Made by a program: the position numbers and the translations under genes
In this document: positions 1 to 5,894 of the stretch, piece after piece
How the letters are laid out: every line of letters starts with the position of its first letter
Numbering within the stretch: position 1 is the stretch's first letter
Notes under the pieces: model-generated
The model's database searches: none
The model's input: only the letters and a program-made list of their open reading frames with translations
What the model was told of the DNA's origin: nothing
DNA from: Bacillota bacterium
Lineage (GTDB): Bacteria > Bacillota > Desulfitobacteriia > Desulfitobacteriales > JAJXUE01
NCBI GenBank assembly: GCA_021786555.1
Contig: JAJYNB010000094.1
Span: 1-6,069 of the forward strand
Length of the DNA stretch: 6,069 nt
Direction of reading: 5' to 3'

Positions 1-1
1 C

Positions 2-334
2 GTCAGCTCTGACGGCAACGGCAGCCTGCCGTTGTTTGATGAGCAAGGCAAACTTACCGGACTGGCCCAAGGTTCCGTCAAAGTGCTTTGGCAGGACCTA
101 AAGGCGGCAGTCATGGAGGGGAAACTGCCCCTGGAGGAAGTGCTGCCCGTTGTAACCTCCAATGTAGCCAAAGTGCTGAAGCTTAATTTTAAAGGTGAGC
201 TAAAGCCAGGGAACCACGCGGACTTGGTTATTCTCAACCAGGATTTGAGTATTGATAAGGTCTTCGCTATGGGAAATTTGATGGTAGATAAAGGTCTGCC
301 GCTGGTATGGGGAACTTTTGAACCTAAAAACTAA
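2..334 (+). CDS. iadA: Isoaspartyl dipeptidase (beta-aspartyl peptidase), C-terminal fragment
   Basis: Only the last 110 codons are present; the frame is open to the left edge and ends at TAA (332-334). The visible protein begins VSSDGNGSLP, which matches the SSDGNGS motif of IadA. In the E. coli enzyme the Asp of this motif is the catalytic Asp (D285) of the amidohydrolase fold. Further on are a conserved helix region (TSNVAKVLKL) and the typical amidohydrolase ending GELKPGNHADLVILN, then a short C-terminal strand and the ending VWGTFEPKN, close to the end of E. coli IadA. The family is about 390 residues, so roughly 280 residues including the metal-binding HxH lie outside the window. The family hydrolyses beta-aspartyl (isoAsp) dipeptides arising from damaged proteins, in the cytoplasm, with a binuclear zinc centre. 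The gene runs into a convergent rpmE. Identification is from remembered family motifs and is strong for the subfamily. Confidence 0.9.
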   Translation, partial: VSSDGNGSLPLFDEQGKLTGLAQGSVKVLWQDLKAAVMEGKLPLEEVLPVVTSNVAKVLKLNFKGELKPGNHADLVILNQDLSIDKVFAMGNLMVDKGLPLVWGTFEPKN

Positions 335-358
335 AATAGGGCCCCCCAAGGGGAGCCC
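326..358 (-). terminator. Intrinsic terminator of rpmE
   Basis: GGGCCCCCC (339-347) and GGGGAGCCC (350-358) form a GC-rich hairpin with one C/A mismatch; the two-base gap means the innermost pairs must open to make a loop. Read on the minus strand the hairpin is followed by TATTTTAGTTTTT, a good U-rich tract. It begins 13 bases after the rpmE stop. On the plus strand the hairpin is followed by GTTCCAATAC with no T-run, so it serves rpmE better than iadA. The U-tract overlaps the iadA stop codon. Confidence 0.75.
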
Positions 359-371
359 CGTTCCAATACTC

Positions 372-590
372 TTAACCAGCATGTTCTTTGGTAGCTTGCT
401 CCAGTTTTTTCATAAACCTTTCTACCCTGCCGGTTTTATACACATTTTTCTGAACACCGGTGTAAAAGGGATGGCATTTGGAACAAACCTCTACATGTAT
501 GTCCTTCCGGGTTGATCCTGTCACGAATGTTTCTCCACATGAGCAGCGAACAGTAGTTTGAAAGTAGTTAGGGTGAATCTTTTCTTTCAT
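372..590 (-). CDS. rpmE: 50S ribosomal protein L31, zinc-binding (C+) type
   Basis: The 72-residue product starts MKEKIHPNY and is a typical bacterial L31 of the large ribosomal subunit. It keeps four cysteines, C16 and C18 (CSCG) and C36 and C39 (CSKC), the zinc site that marks the C+ form as opposed to the zinc-independent paralogue. Conserved L31 features are HPNYF, CSCGETF, the VCSKCHPFYTG block and the basic RVERFMKK region near the C-terminus. The ATG at 588-590 is chosen over an in-frame ATG at 624-626 because GAGAGGAG lies at normal spacing just upstream of it and because L31 starts this way; the longer version would add 12 non-conserved residues and overlap the promoter region. The gene stands alone: promoter at 632-662, terminator at 326-358, convergent with iadA and divergent from the EF-G gene. 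It is not next to rho, its frequent partner in other Firmicutes, at least within this window. Confidence 0.96.
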   Translation of the reverse strand: MKEKIHPNYFQTTVRCSCGETFVTGSTRKDIHVEVCSKCHPFYTGVQKNVYKTGRVERFMKKLEQATKEHAG

Positions 591-631
591 TACTTTCAGC
601 TCCTCTCTGGCAGGCAGACCTGTCAATTACC

Positions 632-662
632 ATTATAAAGGATAGAGACAGATATTTGTCAA
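632..662 (-). promoter_or_regulatory. Likely sigma-A promoter of rpmE
   Basis: On the minus strand a perfect -35 box TTGACA (657-662) and a perfect -10 box TATAAT (632-637) are separated by 19 bases, slightly longer than the usual 17. Transcription would start about 7 bases past the -10 box, giving a leader of roughly 35 bases to the rpmE ATG. The repeat element at 671-766 begins only eight bases upstream of the -35 box, so it abuts but does not disrupt this promoter. A second TTGACA occurs at 621-626 on the same strand, downstream of the -10, with no obvious partner. Confidence 0.7.
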
Positions 663-670
663 CTACTGAT

Positions 671-766
671 GTATTCAGAATTCAGGAGTCAGAACTCAGA
701 ATGCTTTGAGCTGATAAACCGTTCTCTCGTTCTGACTCCTGACTCCTGAATTCTGACTTCTGACTC
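671..766. repeat. Palindromic dispersed repeat, copy 1
   Basis: This is an imperfect palindrome built from short units of the type GAGTCAGAA and TTCTGACTC. The arms include an 18-base perfect inverted repeat, TCAGAATTCAGGAGTCAG at 675-692 and its complement at 739-756, around a central stretch of about 46 bases. Outside the element, ACTACT (662-667) and AGTAGT (770-775) extend the symmetry. The whole element, loop included, aligns with the reverse complement of 3071-3162 at roughly 80-85% by eye with a single 2-base gap, so the two are related copies and not chance palindromes. It lies between the divergent rpmE and EF-G promoter regions. No open reading frame within it is credible. Confidence 0.85.
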
Positions 767-838
767 TTAAGTAGTGACCAAATAGCAAGTGGTTAGTGGG
801 GCAGTAAGACAGCATAAAGTAAACTCCTGGGTTTTGGT

Positions 839-866
839 TTGACTAGGCTTTACAGCCTATGCTAAT
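839..866 (+). promoter_or_regulatory. Possible EF-G gene promoter with embedded inverted repeat
   Basis: TTGACT (839-844, five of six consensus bases) is followed after 16 bases by GCTAAT (861-866, four of six). Within the spacer is a perfect 6-bp inverted repeat TAGGCT-TTAC-AGCCTA (844-859). It could be an operator or a small leader hairpin. If this is the promoter, the transcript would start just before the ribosome binding site. The -10 match is weak and nothing else supports it. Confidence 0.3.
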
Positions 867-876
867 AAAACACATC

Positions 877-885
877 AAGGAGGAG
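877..885 (+). promoter_or_regulatory. Ribosome binding site fixing the EF-G TTG start
   Basis: AAGGAGGAG is a near-perfect Shine-Dalgarno sequence whose GGAGG core ends eight bases before TTG at 892. The alternative in-frame ATG at 859 has no ribosome binding site ahead of it, and this Shine-Dalgarno sequence would then lie inside the coding region. Confidence 0.85.
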
Positions 886-891
886 ATTGTC

Positions 892-2916
892 TTGAAATCC
901 TACGAAATGGGAAAGCTCAGAAACCTGGGCATTGTCGCCCACGGTGGAGCAGGTAAGACCTCCCTGGCTGAGGCCTTTCTGTATAACACCGGGGCAATCA
1001 ATCGTCTGGGTAAAGTGAGCGACGGAAACACAATTTCTGACTACCTGCCGGAAGAAGTTAAGCACCAAGTCTCCATCAGCACCTCCATTGTTCCATGTGA
1101 GTGGAAGAACCATAAAATCAACGTGTTGGATACGCCGGGTTACTCCGATTTCTTTGGCGAAGTCAAGAGCGCACTGAGGGTGGCGGAAGGCGCCCTGTTG
1201 GTATTGTGCGGAGTTTCCGGCCTGGAGGTCCAGGCCGAAATCCTGTGGGAGTATACGGACTCCCTTAACCTTCCCAAGGTTATTTTCATTAACAAGCTTG
1301 ACCGGGAAAACGCCAATTTTGATAAGGTCGTTGACCAAATAAAACAATTCTACAGCAAGGCGCGCATAGTGCCCATCCAAATTCCCCTGGGCAGTGAAGC
1401 CAGCTTTCATGGCGTGGTTGATGTGCTCAGCCGGCAGGCCCTGGTTTTTGAACAAAACGGCAGCGGCAAGTTCCAGGCCAAAGCTGTACCCGCCGAGTTG
1501 GCCGATGAGGTCAGTGCTGTGCGGGATGGGATAGCAGAAGCGGTGGTTGAGGTTGACGATGAACTTCTGACCAAATACCTGGACGGCCAGCCCCTTACGG
1601 ACGATGAACTCAGGTCGGGGCTGCGCAAAGCCATGGCCGCCAACATGCTGGTACCGGTGCTTTGCGGCTCGTCCCTGAAAAACATAGGTGTTCAGCCCCT
1701 GATGGACTTTATTGTTGACTACATGCCTTCACCTGCTGACAGGGGCAGCGAAGAGCCGGGAACCGCCGCCCTGGTGTTCAAGACACTGGCGGACCCCTTT
1801 GTGGGGAAACTGAGTTATTTCCGGGTCTACGGGGGCGGCATTAAATCTGATTCCACCGTATATAATTCTGCCAAACAAAAAGAGGAAAAAATCGGCCAGG
1901 TCTTTTACCTGCGGGGCAAGAACCAGGAGCCGGTGACCGAAGTCAGAGCGGGTGATATCGCGGCTATCGCCAAACTGCAGGACACCTCTACCGGGGACAC
2001 CTTGACTGTTAAGGATAAGCCGGCCAGCCTGGAAGGGGTGGAATTTCCGGTCCCCTGCCTCACAGTGGCCATAGAACCGAAAAGCAAAGGGGACGAGGAC
2101 AAACTTGGCTCGGCCTTGGCCCGCCTTGTTGAAGAAGACCCGTCCATCGCCATCGGCAAGAACACTGAGACCAGGGAAATGCTGCTTACCGGGCTGGGGG
2201 AAATGCATTTGGAAATTGTGCTGGAGAAACTGGCCCGCAAATTCGGGGTTGGGGTAAACATGCACGCACCTAAGATTCCTTACCGGGAGACCCTGCGCAA
2301 ACCGGTCCAAGTGGAAGGCAAGCACAAAAAGCAGTCGGGCGGGCACGGTCAGTACGGCCATGTCTGGCTAAAAATAGAGCCTTTAGACGGAAAAGATTTT
2401 GAATTTTCCGAGGAGGTTTTCGGCGGCGCCGTGCCAAGGCAGTACTTCCCCGCCGTGGAAAAGGGTGTGCGGGAAGCAATGGTAGAAGGAGTCGTGGCTG
2501 GTTTCCCGGTGACGGATGTAAAAGTTACCCTCTACGATGGGTCTTATCATACAGTTGATTCGTCGGAGATGGCCTTTAAGCTGGCAGCTGTTCTGGCCTT
2601 TAAGAAAGGAGCCGAGCAGGCAAGGCCGACCCTGCTTGAGCCCGTAATGAATGTGGAGGTCACAGTGCCCGATGTGTTCATGGGAGATGTGATTGGGGAC
2701 CTGAACGGCAAACGGGGCAAGGTCCTGGGCATGGAACCGGCCGGCAAGTTTCAGGTAGTGAAAGCCCATGTGCCGATGGCAGAGCTGCTGCGCTATGCCA
2801 TAGACTTAAAGTCATTAACCCAGGGCAGGGGAAGTTTTCGCATGGAATTTGCCCACTATGAGGACGTGCCTGCCAAAATAAGCGAAGAAATTGTGGCTGC
2901 CTCCAAGACCAGTTGA
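892..2916 (+). CDS. fusA: EF-G2-type translation elongation factor G-like GTPase
   Basis: The product is 674 residues from the TTG start. It is a full-length, five-domain translational GTPase. G domain: P-loop AHGGAGKT (16-23), DTPGY (80-84), NKLD (134-137) and CGSS (258-261), with the G' insertion present around 160-250. Domain II lies at about 290-370, domain III at about 387-455 with GLGEMHLEIV, domain IV at about 460-575 with SGGHGQYGHV (482-491) and the tip loop YHTVDSSE (H553), and domain V from about 580 to the end. EF-G drives GTP-dependent tRNA-mRNA translocation and ribosome recycling in the cytoplasm. This protein has Tyr84 where canonical EF-G, EF-Tu and TetM-type proteins have the catalytic His after DTPG, and GG instead of ID in the P-loop; as I recall, both are marks of the EF-G2-like paralogue group. 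The main fusA normally sits in the str operon (rpsL-rpsG-fusA-tuf); this gene is monocistronic, so it is probably a second copy. Its exact role in that group is not settled. It ends in a strong terminator. Confidence 0.92.
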   Translation: MKSYEMGKLRNLGIVAHGGAGKTSLAEAFLYNTGAINRLGKVSDGNTISDYLPEEVKHQVSISTSIVPCEWKNHKINVLDTPGYSDFFGEVKSALRVAEGALLVLCGVSGLEVQAEILWEYTDSLNLPKVIFINKLDRENANFDKVVDQIKQFYSKARIVPIQIPLGSEASFHGVVDVLSRQALVFEQNGSGKFQAKAVPAELADEVSAVRDGIAEAVVEVDDELLTKYLDGQPLTDDELRSGLRKAMAANMLVPVLCGSSLKNIGVQPLMDFIVDYMPSPADRGSEEPGTAALVFKTLADPFVGKLSYFRVYGGGIKSDSTVYNSAKQKEEKIGQVFYLRGKNQEPVTEVRAGDIAAIAKLQDTSTGDTLTVKDKPASLEGVEFPVPCLTVAIEPKSKGDEDKLGSALARLVEEDPSIAIGKNTETREMLLTGLGEMHLEIVLEKLARKFGVGVNMHAPKIPYRETLRKPVQVEGKHKKQSGGHGQYGHVWLKIEPLDGKDFEFSEEVFGGAVPRQYFPAVEKGVREAMVEGVVAGFPVTDVKVTLYDGSYHTVDSSEMAFKLAAVLAFKKGAEQARPTLLEPVMNVEVTVPDVFMGDVIGDLNGKRGKVLGMEPAGKFQVVKAHVPMAELLRYAIDLKSLTQGRGSFRMEFAHYEDVPAKISEEIVAASKTS

Positions 2917-2929
2917 TTAAGCTCTTTGC

Positions 2930-2964
2930 AAGCCGCCGCCGGCCGTACCGGTTGGCGGCTTTTT
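2930..2964 (+). terminator. Intrinsic terminator of the EF-G gene
   Basis: AAGCCGCC (2930-2937) pairs with GGCGGCTT (2954-2961). An inner CCGG/CCGG stem (2939-2942 with 2948-2951) is separated from it by a G-U pair and a one-base bulge and closes a five-base loop. The run TTTTT (2960-2964) follows directly. It starts 13 bases after the stop codon. Confidence 0.9.
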
Positions 2965-3059
2965 CCATTTGACCCGCGCAAACGTCATTTAGTGGAGCAA
3001 AAGTAACCTTTGACGGCGGACAGGGTGGTGATAAAGCACGGGTTTGGCTAAAATGAAGG

Positions 3060-3065
3060 TATAAT
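3060..3065 (+). promoter_or_regulatory. Possible -10 box upstream of the hydrolase gene
   Basis: A perfect TATAAT lies just before repeat copy 2. No acceptable -35 box sits at 16-18 bases upstream; TTTGGC (3043-3048) is too close at 11 bases. If used, the transcript leader would be about 175 bases and would carry the whole palindromic repeat before the hydrolase gene. Low confidence because the -35 is missing. Confidence 0.3.
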
Positions 3066-3070
3066 GTACA

Positions 3071-3162
3071 CTCAGGAGTCAGAAGCCAGGAGTCAGGAGT
3101 CAGAATGAGACCGGTCAATGATCTCGAAGTATTCTGAATTCTGACTACTGACTTCTGAATAC
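3071..3162. repeat. Palindromic dispersed repeat, copy 2 (inverted relative to copy 1)
   Basis: The left arm carries the 19-base string CAGGAGTCAGGAGTCAGAA (3087-3105), which is exactly the complement of 730-748 in copy 1. The right arm (3131-3162) complements the left arm imperfectly. The central stretch (about 3107-3130, with ACCGGTCAATGATCTCGAAG) also corresponds to the loop of copy 1 on the opposite strand, which shows common ancestry of the complete unit. The element sits between the EF-G terminator and the hydrolase gene. No clear target-site duplication is visible at either copy. Confidence 0.85.
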
Positions 3163-3231
3163 CTGAATGGAAACGGCTGGCCGCAGTCCGTGAATAATTA
3201 TGAGGCACGAATCAGTGGTCAAATGGTGTAA

Positions 3232-3237
3232 AGGAGG
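3232..3237 (+). promoter_or_regulatory. Ribosome binding site of the hydrolase gene
   Basis: AGGAGG lies nine bases before TTG (3247) and twelve before the adjacent ATG (3250). The spacing favours the TTG, but initiation at the ATG one codon later cannot be excluded; the difference is a single residue. Confidence 0.75.
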
Positions 3238-3246
3238 CAGAAAAAG

Positions 3247-4245
3247 TTGATGCAGCCAGCAAGCCGGGAGATTTTCCCGGGCATTATCCATATCTCCCTG
3301 CCCGTACCCTTCAAGGTTGAACCGGTCAATGTGTATTTTATGGCAGGGGAGATTCCCACCATGATCGACACGGGAGTTGGCACCGAACGGACCATGGAGT
3401 GGTTGGACCAGGAACTCAGGACTTTTGGCTTCGCGGTGGCGGATATCCGGCAAGTGATTCTAACCCACGGCCATATCGACCATAGCGGGCTGAGCGGAAA
3501 GATTCACCGCTTGACTGGCGCCCCAGTACTGTTGCATGCCCATGAGTGGAATGAGATGAAACAAGTGCAGTATCCCACTGCAGAAAACCTAAAGGACCAG
3601 TTTCGCGCTTTCCGTAGTTGGGGGTTGGCTGATGACCAGGTAAAACAATTTGATTCTTTGCGCCAGGCTTTGAATAAGCTGGGAACACTTCCGCCGGAAG
3701 GAATTCGGCTGCTGAACGAGGGGGAGGTAGTCCAGGCTGGTGACCACCTGCTGAAACCCATTTTCTGCCCTGGTCATTCTACCGGATCCCTGTGCTACTA
3801 CCTTACAACAGGAAAGATTTTGTTCTGCGGCGACCACATTTTAGAGCGGATTTCGCCAAACCCTTGTGTCGTGCTGGACAACAAGGGTTTGGCTGAGAGC
3901 GGACTTCCCATGTACCTCGATTCCCTGGACAGGTTGACGAACTATGACGTCAGGATCTGCCTGACGGGTCACGGCAACCCCTTGGCCGATTTGCCCGGCA
4001 GAATCACCGCTATTAAAAGGGAACACGCGCAGCGTCAACAGAAATTCCTTGCTTATCTGAGGGATATCGGGCCCTGCGATCTATTTCAGCTCACCAAGGT
4101 GTTTCTGGCGGATTTGGGTAAAGACGGGGTGGACGACTTGTTTTTGGGTATGCGGGAAGCCTTTGGCCAGGTGAGCCTCCTGGAGAAGAACAACCTGATC
4201 CAAAGTGAGGAGGCCGCAGGAATAAGGCAGTACTCGTTGCAGTAG
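3247..4245 (+). CDS. Metallo-beta-lactamase-fold hydrolase with C-terminal helical (winged-helix-like) region
   Basis: The 332-residue product belongs to the metallo-beta-lactamase superfamily. An early strand with the IDTG turn (40-43) is followed by the signature HGHIDH (H74, H76, D78, H79). Further metal ligands are H177 in CPGHSTGS, D196 in CGDH (with H197 next to it) and H242 in LTGHG. All expected ligands of a binuclear centre are present, so it should be active. Residues from about 255 on form a helical, charged tail (LFQLTKVFLADLG, then a leucine-rich segment) resembling the winged-helix domain of LACTB2/glyoxalase-II-like members. There is no signal peptide or membrane segment, so it should be cytoplasmic. 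Family members cleave thioesters, lactones, phosphoesters or RNA; the motifs do not reveal the substrate, so no symbol is given. The start is TTG at 3247 with AGGAGG upstream. The preceding EF-G gene is separated by a terminator, and the next gene begins 107 bases on, so it is probably its own transcription unit. Confidence 0.9.
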   Translation: MMQPASREIFPGIIHISLPVPFKVEPVNVYFMAGEIPTMIDTGVGTERTMEWLDQELRTFGFAVADIRQVILTHGHIDHSGLSGKIHRLTGAPVLLHAHEWNEMKQVQYPTAENLKDQFRAFRSWGLADDQVKQFDSLRQALNKLGTLPPEGIRLLNEGEVVQAGDHLLKPIFCPGHSTGSLCYYLTTGKILFCGDHILERISPNPCVVLDNKGLAESGLPMYLDSLDRLTNYDVRICLTGHGNPLADLPGRITAIKREHAQRQQKFLAYLRDIGPCDLFQLTKVFLADLGKDGVDDLFLGMREAFGQVSLLEKNNLIQSEEAAGIRQYSLQ

Positions 4246-4290
4246 CATTTTAAGGTATTTACTCTAGGAAGTTAATTCCATCACATGCAA

Positions 4291-4321
4291 AGGAGAATAG
4301 TTTTCCTGTGGCGAATATAAT
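4291..4321 (+). promoter_or_regulatory. Hairpin plus TATAAT-containing motif upstream of the VanW gene
   Basis: AGGAGAA (4291-4297) and TTTTCCT (4301-4307) form a 7-bp stem with one G-U pair and a TAG loop. Immediately after comes GTGGCGAA and then a perfect TATAAT (4316-4321). No TTGACA-like -35 is found at proper spacing; the position is occupied by the hairpin. It is the best promoter candidate for the VanW gene and might use an alternative sigma factor or an activator, which is inference. The AGGAGA inside the stem is not a ribosome binding site for any gene seen. Confidence 0.35.
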
Positions 4322-4337
4322 TAAGCATTGCGACCAC

Positions 4338-4344
4338 GGGAGGG
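4338..4344 (+). promoter_or_regulatory. Ribosome binding site fixing the VanW-protein TTG start
   Basis: GGGAGGG ends eight bases before TTG at 4353, good spacing. The next in-frame ATG is at 4527 (residue 59), has no comparable site and would remove most of the cytoplasmic tail, so TTG is preferred. Confidence 0.75.
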
Positions 4345-4352
4345 ATTAGATT

Positions 4353-5894
4353 TTGGAACAGGAGCCCTATCCTGAGAAAACGGAGAAATTATCACAGTCA
4401 GCGGTAGACGCGCCGCCTAACAGTGGGGCCAGTCAAGCCGCAGTCAATCCAGACAACAGTCCGGACCTCAAGACCGGTACCGGCCACTCACCCCAGGGGA
4501 GCAGGGAAGATTCCCGTGGAACGGCTATGCCGGCAGCTGAAAGGACCGGAGGCACCTGGCTGCGGCGTAACCGGACGGCACTTATAATCACTGCGGTTTT
4601 AGTCCTGCTCTTAGCATCAAGCGGTATAGCTCTCGGAGTGTACACCTGGGATTACGGCGTCATAGCCGAAGGTGTTACAGTAGCGGGGGTGCCGGTGGGC
4701 AACCTTACCCCGAACGAAGCAGATAAGAAGCTGGAAGAAAGGGTCCGTTCCATCCTGGCCCAGCCTGTTCAGCTGCAGGTGGAAGGCAAGGTTGTGCAAT
4801 TGAGCCTGGAACAATTGGGACTTGGCCTGGATACCAAGGGGTCCGTAGACCAAGCCTACCAGATTGGCCGGGAAGGCAGTATAGCCCAGCGAGCTATAAG
4901 CAAGCGCCAAGCATCACAGCAGGGTGCAGCCTTTACCTTGTCCAAGCACTGGGACGAGAAGAAATTAGAAGAGGCACTGAAGCAAAACCTGTTGGCTTTT
5001 AATATACCCGCTCAGGACGCCTCATACAGTATCACAACCGCCGCCGCCATGGACATCAAGCCGGAAAAGTCAGGCAAACTGGTGGACATGACAGCCTTGG
5101 AGGGTACGGTGAAGGCCCTGGATATCTTTCGCCCGGCTGAAATTGCTGTGCAGTTCAAGCCAGATATGCCGAAGCTCACTGCTGCTCAATTGGAGGGGCA
5201 AAAGATTACCGGACTGGTGGCTTCATATACCACCAGTTTCGACCCAAGCAAGGTGAGCCGCAGCACCAATCTCAGGGTTGCGGCCAAGGCACTGGACGGC
5301 ACCGTGGTGAAACCGGGGGATACCTTTTCCTTCAACGGAGTAGTAGGGGAGCGCACTGAAGACGCCGGATACCAGGACGCTCTGGTTATAGTGAACGGAG
5401 AATTTGTCCCAGGCTTGGGCGGCGGAGTATGCCAGGTCTCTTCCACTTTGTACAACGTGTTGCTGCTGGCGGACCTGCCCATTGTGGAACGCAATAACCA
5501 CAGCCTTGTTATCACCTATGCTCCCCTGGGACAGGATGCCACAGTGGCTTATCCCAGCCTCGATTTGAAATTTAAAAATGACTCCAGCAGCTATCTTTTA
5601 ATCCGGAGCAAGGTGACAACCAATACCATTACCTTTTACCTTTACGGCCAGCCAAATCCTGACCGGCAGGTTCTAATCAGCAATATTACCAACTCGGTAA
5701 TTCCGGACAAGGAACAGCGGGTGGTTGACAAGTCGCTTCCGGCCGGAACAACCCAGATTAAGCAGTACGGCGCCCCGGGATACGTGGTCACTTCCTATCG
5801 TACAGTCAAAATAAAAGGACAGGTCATTAAGAGAGAAAGCTTGGGGAAGAGTGTTTACCAGCCTACGCCGAGGATAGTACTGGTCGGGCCTTAG
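4353..5894 (+). CDS. Membrane-anchored VanW-domain protein with YoaR-like peptidoglycan-binding region
   Basis: The 513-residue product has a hydrophilic, low-complexity N-terminal tail (1-70, rich in P, S, G, E and Q), a basic stop (RRNR, 71-74) and a single membrane helix (about 75-97). The remainder should lie outside the membrane, with the tail in the cytoplasm and no obvious signal-peptidase site. From about 105 (GVTVAGVPVGNLTPNEA) to 285 there is the YoaR-type putative peptidoglycan-binding region, apparently in two related halves. The VanW domain follows at about 290-435 with VKPGDTFSFN, the GLGGGVCQVSSTLYN block (354-368, conserved Cys360) and HSLVITY. The last ~70 residues (GAPGYVVTSYRTVKIKGQ to the end) resemble a G5-like beta domain, a common partner in this family. 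VanW is named from a vancomycin-resistance cluster, but its biochemical role is unknown and there are no van resistance genes here. The protein is most likely a general cell-envelope factor of a spore-forming Firmicute. Starts at TTG and ends at TAG. Confidence 0.9.
   Translation: MEQEPYPEKTEKLSQSAVDAPPNSGASQAAVNPDNSPDLKTGTGHSPQGSREDSRGTAMPAAERTGGTWLRRNRTALIITAVLVLLLASSGIALGVYTWDYGVIAEGVTVAGVPVGNLTPNEADKKLEERVRSILAQPVQLQVEGKVVQLSLEQLGLGLDTKGSVDQAYQIGREGSIAQRAISKRQASQQGAAFTLSKHWDEKKLEEALKQNLLAFNIPAQDASYSITTAAAMDIKPEKSGKLVDMTALEGTVKALDIFRPAEIAVQFKPDMPKLTAAQLEGQKITGLVASYTTSFDPSKVSRSTNLRVAAKALDGTVVKPGDTFSFNGVVGERTEDAGYQDALVIVNGEFVPGLGGGVCQVSSTLYNVLLLADLPIVERNNHSLVITYAPLGQDATVAYPSLDLKFKNDSSSYLLIRSKVTTNTITFYLYGQPNPDRQVLISNITNSVIPDKEQRVVDKSLPAGTTQIKQYGAPGYVVTSYRTVKIKGQVIKRESLGKSVYQPTPRIVLVGP

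Noticed and set aside
318..515. Plus-strand 65-codon open frame opposite rpmE
   Set aside because: It overlaps the iadA end, the terminator and rpmE, has no ribosome binding site, and encodes no recognisable motif.
671..766. CRISPR-like short repeats
   Set aside because: The units are 7-8 bases, arranged in inverted arms without regular unique spacers, and no cas gene is near.
862..1455. Long minus-strand open frame inside the EF-G gene (197 codons), with similar ones at 1729-2361 and 2383-2769
   Set aside because: They lie opposite an unmistakable full-length EF-G frame, have no recognisable protein motifs, and are expected from codon bias on the other strand.
892..2916. Tetracycline-resistance ribosomal protection protein (TetM/TetO type)
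   Set aside because: The G3 motif is DTPGY, not the DTPGH typical of that group, and the domain IV motifs (GQYGHV, YHTVDSSE) follow EF-G. There is no resistance context.
3010..3035. Promoter with TTGACG (3010-3015) and GATAAA (3030-3035)
   Set aside because: Spacing is only 14 bases and the -10 match is weak; TATAAT at 3060-3065 is the better candidate, though itself uncertain.
2678..3208. Minus-strand 176-codon open frame spanning the EF-G end, terminator and repeat copy 2
   Set aside because: Its N-terminal part is a translation of the repeat and the rest is antisense to the EF-G 3' end and terminator. There is no motif or start support.
4353..5894. Vancomycin-resistance gene cluster
   Set aside because: Only a VanW-domain protein is present. 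No vanH/A/X or two-component genes are seen, and VanW domains are common in Firmicute envelope proteins unrelated to resistance.
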